Source: Semisulcospira habei
Taxonomy: Eukaryota; Mollusca; Gastropoda; Semisulcospiridae
NCBI GenBank assembly: GCA_036245525.1
Contig: BTPG01000001.1
Location: 222,248,774-222,312,773 of the forward strand
Reading direction: 5' to 3'
Length of the DNA: 64,000 bases
Shown here in pieces: positions 57,301-64,000 of this stretch. The position numbers were made by a program, and so were the translations under genes. The notes below the pieces were generated by a model. That model saw only the letters and a list, made by a program, of their open reading frames with translations. It ran no database searches and was not told the origin of the DNA. Every line of letters begins with the position of its first letter. The first letter of the stretch is position 1.

Positions 57301-59729
57301 TACCAAGCAGCATTGCAAACTATTTACGGTTGTTTTCATGATGAGTAGATTATACTGGCGTATACCTGGTAGCCAAGTAAACTCCTCTAGAACAGTGTTT
57401 ACAGTATATCTTTACATGTATTAACTGACCTTTGCTTCTTGTCTTGCAGCTGCCTTCTGAGAGCAAACTGGGGCACTCTGCACTTGCATCAGGCATTTTG
57501 CTGTTCCAAAGTTTCTCTGTAACGTTGCTGCTAACGCCCCTGCAGTTTGGTGACATGTTTGACACTGGCCAGTCTTTTGTCTCTTCACTGGTTGGACCTG
57601 TCCATGAAGGCTGTCTGTCTGCTGTGGAGTCATGGCAATATTAGCATTTTGGTGGATAGCAAAATTTAGCATATATATATATATATGCCTGCATGTGTAC
57701 CCATGCGAGTGAAATGTGACACTGTCAGTGTCCATACAGTGAAAATCTTGCTTTTCACACACCACGGACGCACTGGTGTTTGTCAGCTGGAACTGGCAGC
57801 AGCGCCAACATGTAAACTGAGCAGTCACCATGATACAAACTGTTTCTCAACTTCCTAACTGCCCCCCCCCCCCCACCTCATCCCACCCCTCCATACTCCC
57901 CCCCCCCCCTCATTTCACCCCCACTTACCAAAACACAGAGACCAAGTTTGAAAGACAGCATCATAAGGAAAATATACCATGCATATGATTCAATGACATC
58001 ACTGAAATTGTTTCTTTATAATTAAAATGGTTGTCTCTGTTCTGTTTGTGTTTTTGCCTCATGTATCATTACAGTTATATATAGTGCTGGAAGTAAAAGT
58101 GTACATGTATGTTGTTCTGTAGAGAAGAACCCTATGAAGAAAGAAAGTCGCTTAGAAATGACAGTTACAACATAATTCTTTACTAGATAATATGAATAAA
58201 ATTGTGTTGTAGCTGTCTTTTCGAAGCGTCTTTCTTTCTTCGTTAAGTTCTTCTCTGCATTACACACGCTTCGCAGTCACCATTTTGGTCTGGACTATGT
58301 GGTTCTGCAGGATACATAAACTACTTGGTCTTGTTGAGAATGGACGTACTCATTTCATTAAAAAATCAACTGTATTTTACTATATCATCATGGTCATTGT
58401 GCTTTTATTTATGTATACACTTATTGATGTACTTGACAATTTTGGTGAACTCATAAGAGAAGCCACACAATGAAAGGCATTTTTGACAGTTTTACTCAGT
58501 ACAGACATAAACAAATAAGCCATATGTTGAAGTGTATTTGAAAACAATGTTTTTGACACAAAATAATGATCAAGTAAGATATATCTCTTGCTGTTGTGAA
58601 CTGATATATTTCCTTGATATTTATTTTTGCGGGTTGAGTCATTTCAGTTTTCTGATAGAGAACATTGTTATATGAAGTGATCAAAAACAAATCCCACATG
58701 GTTTTCTGTCAGTGCAACATAGATAAACTATGAATCAAATATATTGTGGTTAGAATACCAATTACATATATCTGTTTCCTAACATTTATTTTGTATCTCA
58801 TAACCATAGCATGAGATGAAAGAAGCCTAATGCTCCAGCCAAAAGGGTGCATGATGCCAGCTTGCTTTCATCTGCCTCCTATAATCAATCATGGGGGGGG
58901 GGGGGGGGGGGGGGAGAGTTCGCCCAACCCCCCAAAATGGGAAAATTAGATAACATTTAAGTATTTTGGATCGGGGGCATAAAAAATAATTATATGGTCT
59001 TTTAAAAAAAAAGGTATCGATTATTGGTATGGCGAAGGCTGGACCCATTTGTTGCAACCCTGTATCTAATTATTTTGAAACTTGCCTCTCGTTTGTTTGT
59101 GCACCCTTTAGCTTGCAGTTGGTGTATGGTTGGTTGCTGTCAGGCACTTGCATGAGGTACGCATTGGGCAGGGTGCATTGCATGTGCATAAACAGCAGTT
59201 GGTCTGGGGAGAAAATATTATCACTGAACTCAGCAAGTTTGCAGACAGTAATTATGTTTTGTGATACAAAAAAAAACAACAAACCAACAACAACACAAAA
59301 AAAACCAAGATGAGAAGTAATCGACAAAGCAAATATTACCTAGTGCTTAGATTCTTATTATGTAATCAAATTTTATGTCCGTGTAACACACGCGAACAGG
59401 CACAATCACATAAATGGGTGACAGTCTTCAGTCCTAGAAACTGATTCAGCTTTTCAAAATCCCGGAGAGCTGAATTTCAGCTGTTTGGTTCAGACAGAAC
59501 AGGCCTTCAGCCAGCCTGTTCCAAATGCAACAGGCATAAATTCTCATGAGCCCCTGCATCCGCAGGGGCTCATGAGAATGTATGTCTCTTGCTGGCCATG
59601 GATTTATGGGGCATATTTATGGACCGTTTTCATTCATTTCATATTGTCGCAGAGTCACCCATGCACATCACATCGTTGCATGATCGCCTGTAAATGATCT
59701 CCCAGGCTTTTGTGAAAAATAAAATCGTT
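53666..59729. other. Interior of second TTAA element, exon-like fragments only
   Basis: Possible exons with acceptor/donor-like borders on plus: about 53716-53816 (acidic, ITADHSAEKLAEYIDEQDEE), 54166-54318, 55072-55198, 56637-56770, 57451-57640. I could not join them into one frame or assign a domain. A diverged 35-40 bp tandem repeat (ACAGCTGTCTGAATA units) lies at about 54420-54605, a (TG)n tract at 54330-54381, C-runs at 57861-57910 and a G-run at 58890-58913. Hairpin family copy at 59527-59590. Confidence 0.4.
59527..59590. repeat. Hairpin repeat, AAGAGGCATAGAT family, copy 4
   Basis: AGGCATAAATTCTCATGAGCC...GGCTCATGAGAATGTATG around CCCTGCATCCGCAGGGG. The most perfect palindrome of the family. 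Confidence 0.85.
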
Positions 59730-60283
59730 TTGAGGTGGGCATTTCCGCGTTGCTTAGCACGGGAGTGCTGTCCCCTACAACAACATTATGTAGTAGCTTC
59801 CCTTGGTAAAAATGGCGACTACCATGAGGGACTTGTTGTTCGCAAACGCTTTCGAGGAAACATTGTTTTGGATAAATGCGAGGACATACGAAATGAGAAG
59901 ACCACGCTATAGCATGTTTGACGTACCGTCATCATTCCCTGCGCCGTGTTTGGACGCTGTGGACGTCACTCAGTCGCTCGGTGTTTCCCGGTACAGAAGT
60001 GAAAGTTGGATACTTTCGTCGTTGTTGCACGAGAATTGTGGATGTTACCGTGTACGGACAGATGCAACTGGAAGTGACCTTTGGCAGCTGAGTGGCGTAT
60101 ACCTGTTTGCGTGAACTGTGACAGCCGTCAAGGACGTCTGACACTCTACATCAGCTATAGTAACGTGAGTTTTCGGGGATCCCATCTGACGAGGCTCTGT
60201 TAGGGTTGCACTTTGTGTATCAGGTAGGGACTTCGAATTTTTTTTTCGCTGTCCTCTACTGACTAATTGCTGAACCAGGACCT
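59730..60283 (-). repeat. Right inverted repeat of the second TTAA element
   Basis: Contains an ORF on plus (ATG 59812, after AAAA) open to 60114, with a weakly similar peptide in the left arm (RRRHIMLDLPPPF against RRPRYSMFDVPSSF). Confidence 0.8.
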
Positions 60284-61857
60284 TTAAAGTTGCGGGAAGG
60301 GTGATGTGATCATCGCGTTTCTTTTGTTAGTTATTTATGTGTGTATTTTTGCACCTATGTTTTAGTGCATCTTTAAATCCAATCCTGGTTCCTATTCCGA
60401 TTCTGGTTCCTAATCCAACGGTGTACTGAGAGTGGAGGCTGACTGTGTCACTCCGCCTTGTGGGGCTACGACGCCGAACCTGAGTGCTTTTGTCGCGGCG
60501 CACCTTGTTTTGTCAGGTCGGGTCGTCCCATCTAATTGTTTCTAACCGGTGTTTAAGCGAAGTTTTGTTCGCGTATGATCTTGTAAAGAAAGTCATGTGT
60601 TGTGAGATTTACTTTATCTCCTCGTAGTGACTGTAGTGTGAGGAGCTTTGTCATAGCCGACGGTGACATTTTGAGTTATTGTATTTGAAGGCAGCCTATG
60701 TCACGGAAGGCCTTCATGATCACGGAAGCAAGAGCGTCGAGCTGAGCTGCGCTGAACGGTTGTGCTTCCGGCGAGAAGGTCCCGTGACGAAGTATATTTA
60801 TTCAACTTTCAGTTGTATTAAGTTAAGGACATTTGCTCCATTTGCATATGTGATTGTTCATTCTGAAACGTTGTTAGTTAGCTTTGTTTATTTTGAAACG
60901 CTGTTAGTTAAAAGAGCTTTGTGCTGTGAGTGTCTAGTTTGCTAGAGCACTGATTTAATTCGAACTTGTAGTTTGTGCTCCCGCTGAGGAGATGTAGTAG
61001 CTTTTGAACAATATTCGTTTTTCTCGATCTTCGCTTGTTCTAGTAGGCTTATCTGGTTCATTTAGTTGATATTGTGCTATTTGAACTATTGTATTAAGGA
61101 GCCACGTGCTGTGATAGACTCCCCGCGGAGGCAAAGGCGTTGGTATAACTGGTGTTAGCGCTTGACGCTTGTGCTTCCGGCGGGGTCTAGTGGCGTGTGG
61201 TTTAAGCCTTTCAGCCTGTTTTCTTTTATATTATTAGTAAGGATAGTAGTTATTTTATATATTGTTCGTTTGTATTTTATTAGGGACATTTAGTTATTAT
61301 ATATTTTGTCGTTATTTTGTATTGTGTATAGATATTCGGGGTGAGGGGTTTCGGACGTGTGCGAGTGTGAATGTGAGGTGTGAATGCGTGGCTGTGCCGG
61401 TGAGAATAGTTGGTTATTGTTAGGGTTTTATTTAATAAATGTCGTCGTCATTGTTCCTCTAGTGTTTGTGTTGGGTTTGTGTTAGTGTGGGTTGGGTGAG
61501 TCTCGAGTGGCAGCACTCATAGTTCGCGCCCCGGAATCGGGGTCGTGACACCGGGGCATTTGTTGTCGCTTTACCATTATTAGCCTGTACTGCAATATAG
61601 TCTATACGAAATGAGATCTTCGTTTCACACGTTTTATTGTAGTTAGTATTGAGTGCAAGTGCCTGGGCTTGTCAGTGTGTGTGAACTTGGCGTCCTGACA
61701 CGAAGCAAACATTTACATACCGGCACATTCACCGGTTACACAAATCTTGCACACGATCAGCGACACTACATAATTTGGTGTCGAAGGCTGGGGTGAGGCG
61801 AGCTAACCGCGCTACACAATTTGGTGTCGAAGGCTGGGGTGAGGCGACACTACATAA

Positions 61858-62280
61858 TTTGTCATCACATACTACAGTCAGGCCCTCTCTTTCCCGGAAC
61901 GCAATTATTGCGTCACTCGGCGTGAGCTGTTAGCCATTGTCAAGGCTGTTCGCCATTGCCACCACTATGTGTACGGGACACACTTCAGAATCAGAACAGA
62001 CCATGGGGCGCTGCGATGGTTGTTCAACTTTAAGAAGCCAGAAGGGCAGCTAGCCAGATGGCTCGAGGAATTGGGGAACTTACAACTTCCCACGATCGAA
62101 CACCGGCGGGGCACCAAATATTCCAACGCCGACGGCCTGAGTAGGAGACCTTGTGAAGAGAATTGCAATCACTGCAGTCCCAGGGAGGAAGCGGGTCAGA
62201 GGGAGGAAGTCCGTGCTCTCCGACGGACGAGACCATTATCCAAAAACCAGTCCGACCCTACAGACCCCGCGATTTGAACT
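61858..62280 (+). pseudogene. Ty3/Gypsy RNase H fragment
   Basis: FPERNYCVTRRELLAIVKAV, then IRTDHGALRWLFNFKKPEG, HRRGTKYSNADGLSRRPC, typical of the RNase H and connection region of the Gypsy polyprotein. No RT upstream and no integrase core downstream, so it is a deletion remnant. It starts abruptly after the duplicated primer-site region. Confidence 0.8.
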
Positions 62281-62793
62281 GGTTGCCTGTCATCTCATGC
62301 GACGAGATGAAGAAGAAGCAGTGCGCAGACAGCGACCTCAGGAAATTGGCAGAGTGGAAAGAGAGGTGTAAAGCCGCCGTGGTCGGTCGTACTTACTGGT
62401 CGCAGTGGGAGTCTATTACGTTGGAGGGAGGTGTCCTCACGCGCCAGCTGGAGACGGACTGTCCCCCGCACGTCGACAGCCAGATTGTCGCGCACGTACA
62501 AATACGCAGACATTTTTCACCACCTGCACGACAAACGCACAGGTGGGCATCACGGTGTGCAGAAGTGGGATTAAGCTGGTGCATTGTACTTTCAGATCGG
62601 GCAGATAAGAGTAGCGTGATAGGTCTCTAGTACTTAGCGGTCCGCAGTATACTTACTGACTACGTACGTTTCAGTTATTTTTGTATTTGCTTGTTGATAC
62701 CGTCTGAGGGAAGACCAGTGAGTTTCGCTTGTCCCTAAAACGTGGGGAGCAGACTCTGTCTTGGCCTAGACCTCTGTGGAGCTTCGGCTCGAG

Positions 62794-62854
62794 TTAGTTA
62801 GTTAGTTATTTGGGTTTAACGCCGAGCAGGCAACTAAGGCCATCTCACGGCGGG
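62794..62854 (+). repeat. Short 60-bp SINE-like repeat, copy 5
   Basis: Exact 13-bp target duplication GCTTCGGCTCGAG at 62781-62793 and 62855-62867. Confidence 0.9.
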
Positions 62855-63101
62855 GCTTCGGCTCGAGGCGGAAATACTCGTAATGGTTTGTTAGTGATGT
62901 TTTTTGTGGTTTTTTTAGTGAATGTGCGGCTAGAAGTCGACAGCGGCAGCAGCGAAACAGATCGAAGAGCCGAGTACCATCCTGAAGTGGATGGGAAAAG
63001 CAGCAGCGGACTCTGAATTGGCATAGACCTCGGTGGAGCATACACCCCAGCGGAAAAGCTACATCACCGACTAGCTTCAGTGACAGTTGTTAGTTGGCGT
63101 C

Positions 63102-63974
63102 ATGTCATCGGGTTCCGACGTGGAAGATTACGAGGTGTACGTCCCCGATAGGGAAGGGATCAGTGATTCCCATTCAGGCATGAGCGCAGCAGACCAAATA
63201 GCAGTCGGGGTGATGGAGGGGCAGACGGTATAATACCAAGACAGTGGAGTGGGGCGGTCGCACGCAGGAGTGACCGCCAGCACGCCATGCGACAGACAGC
63301 GAGAATTAGCGGAGCGAAATAGGAGACGACGACAAGAGATGAAAAAGCAGATCGCCGAGCTGAGTACCATCCTGGAGAGGATGGGAAAAGCAACCATGGA
63401 CACCACCGGCGGAGTGCATCTAGAAGCTGACGCTGACACTGTAGACTACGCGGTGAAACCGAAAACCTTCGGTGAGAGCAGACGTGCCAGCGGGCAGCTA
63501 ACACGAGCAGATATTAAAGAACCGGGCTAAGACGTCATCCCATCCGGTCATGAGGGCGGAGCGGGAAGCTCTTTGCACTGGGCAGGTCATCACGGGGAGA
63601 TCGGCCGTCATCCCCGAGAGTTCGACTTGCCCAGGTCGGGTGATGAGAGTATCGAGGAAGAAGGGGACTCGGTTTCAAGCCATTGGAGTAAAGGATCGGT
63701 GCGAAATGTAGGGAGCTCATCCCGAAGAATGAGATCTTCTACATTTGCCCGAACAGCAACTAGTACGATCGGGGGGAACACACCGCCAGTTCCACTTAGG
63801 GTTTCGAGGTCACCCGCGCGCAACTTTAGGCCCCTGGAAAGGGGCCTGGGACCTCGGCAGTGGTGCGAGACGTATCGGGACGTCGTCGGTAAGATTCACT
63901 GGTACAGTAGTGGGAGACGAAGGATGTCTCCCAGTAAATTCCACTTTTTGGCGGGGGTGCAAGGACGAGCCTGA
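63102..63974 (+). pseudogene. Gag-like region of the damaged Gypsy element
   Basis: ATG 63102 opens MSSGSDVEDYEVYVPD. A TAA interrupts near 63231, then charged coiled sequence (RNRRRRQEMKKQIAELSTIL) continues to a TAA near 63530. A further open stretch runs to 63974 in the same broad region. No zinc knuckle is seen. Assignment rests on location and composition. Confidence 0.4.
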
Positions 63975-64000
63975 GTACAGGCAGAGAATATATTTTTCTC

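Larger units (their letters stand above)
53122..60283. mobile_element. TTAA-flanked DNA transposon with about 550-bp inverted repeats
   Basis: TTAA at 53118-53121 and 60284-60287. The ends are AGGTCCTGGTTCAGCAATTA and its reverse complement. Inverted repeats extend to about 53665 and from about 59730. Solo LTR A has the empty site (one TTAA, about 42054-42057). Size 7162 bp. The interior has exon-like pieces but no recognisable transposase. It shares the TTAA target and AG...CT ends with the element at 1909-17382, but the repeats differ. Confidence 0.85.
52125..61550 (+). repeat. Solo LTR of the large LTR family (copy B), split by a TTAA element
   Basis: Starts TGTCACGACACGGGG and ends CGGGGTCGTGACA. 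Exact 5-bp target duplication CCGGG at 52120-52124 and 61551-61555. The halves 52125-53121 and 60288-61550 match the reverse complement of 41028-43012 in order. Confidence 0.85.
52079..64000 (+). mobile_element. Damaged Ty3/Gypsy element, 5' LTR split by nested insertions
   Basis: An AGAGAATATATTTTTCTC block occurs at 52090-52107 and again at the very end of the window (about 63983-64000), consistent with the starts of two LTRs. The 5' LTR would run 52079-52124 then 61551-61764 (ending GACACTACA). TTTGGTGTCGAAGG, a primer-site-like sequence, follows and is present twice (about 61772 and 61821). The interior has an RNase H fragment before a Gag-like region, so it is rearranged. The 3' LTR would continue off the window. 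Confidence 0.6.

Noticed and set aside
57421..57831. 136-codon minus ORF opposite a plus ORF
   Set aside because: Both strands are open over the same stretch and neither has a domain or clear splice context.

Overview
The window is animal nuclear DNA, with introns, microsatellites, SINEs, LINEs, LTR retrotransposons and TTAA-flanked DNA transposons. A marine mollusc is the best guess, from the AIG1/GIMAP-type GTPase, the SINE tails ending in a GACGTTAA-type motif and the abundant CA/TG tracts, but nothing here fixes the species. Most of the sequence is mobile DNA inserted inside other mobile DNA.

Positions 1-25340 hold an integrated virus-like element of the Polinton/adintovirus-like type. 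On the minus strand it has a major capsid protein, a packaging ATPase, a small protein and a protein-primed type family B DNA polymerase that runs off the left edge. On the plus strand it has a membrane protein, two probable structural proteins, a hydrophobic/coiled protein and an intact 30-codon ORF with overlapping PSAP and PPxY motifs. Two SINEs sit in one structural gene. A 15.5-kb TTAA-flanked Kolobok-like transposon (1909-17382) sits in the last codons of the ATPase gene. It carries a 12-exon transposase gene on plus and, on minus, a 3-exon gene with a cysteine-rich domain like the P2X7 ballast domain. A Ty3/Gypsy element (4581-9053) sits in transposase exon 6. Another gene with a similar AT-rich character (26910-27600) is split by a 60-bp repeat.

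Positions 30307-50732 hold the 3' part of a probable host gene. Five phase-compatible exons encode a short stalk, one transmembrane helix, a polar cytoplasmic linker and a complete AIG1/GIMAP GTPase domain. The 5' exons are not found. The long introns contain LINE fragments, an LTR element coding only for Gag and a protease-like domain (33847-39922), a 2-kb solo LTR (41028-43012), two SINEs, hairpin repeats and a duplicated repeat block.

Positions 52079-64000 hold a three-layer nest. A damaged Gypsy element has its LTR split by a second solo LTR (52125-61550, 5-bp target duplication), and that LTR is split by another TTAA element with about 550-bp inverted repeats (53122-60283).

Many of the coding regions carry single-base indels, several at homopolymers. 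Some frameshifts may therefore be assembly errors rather than true decay.
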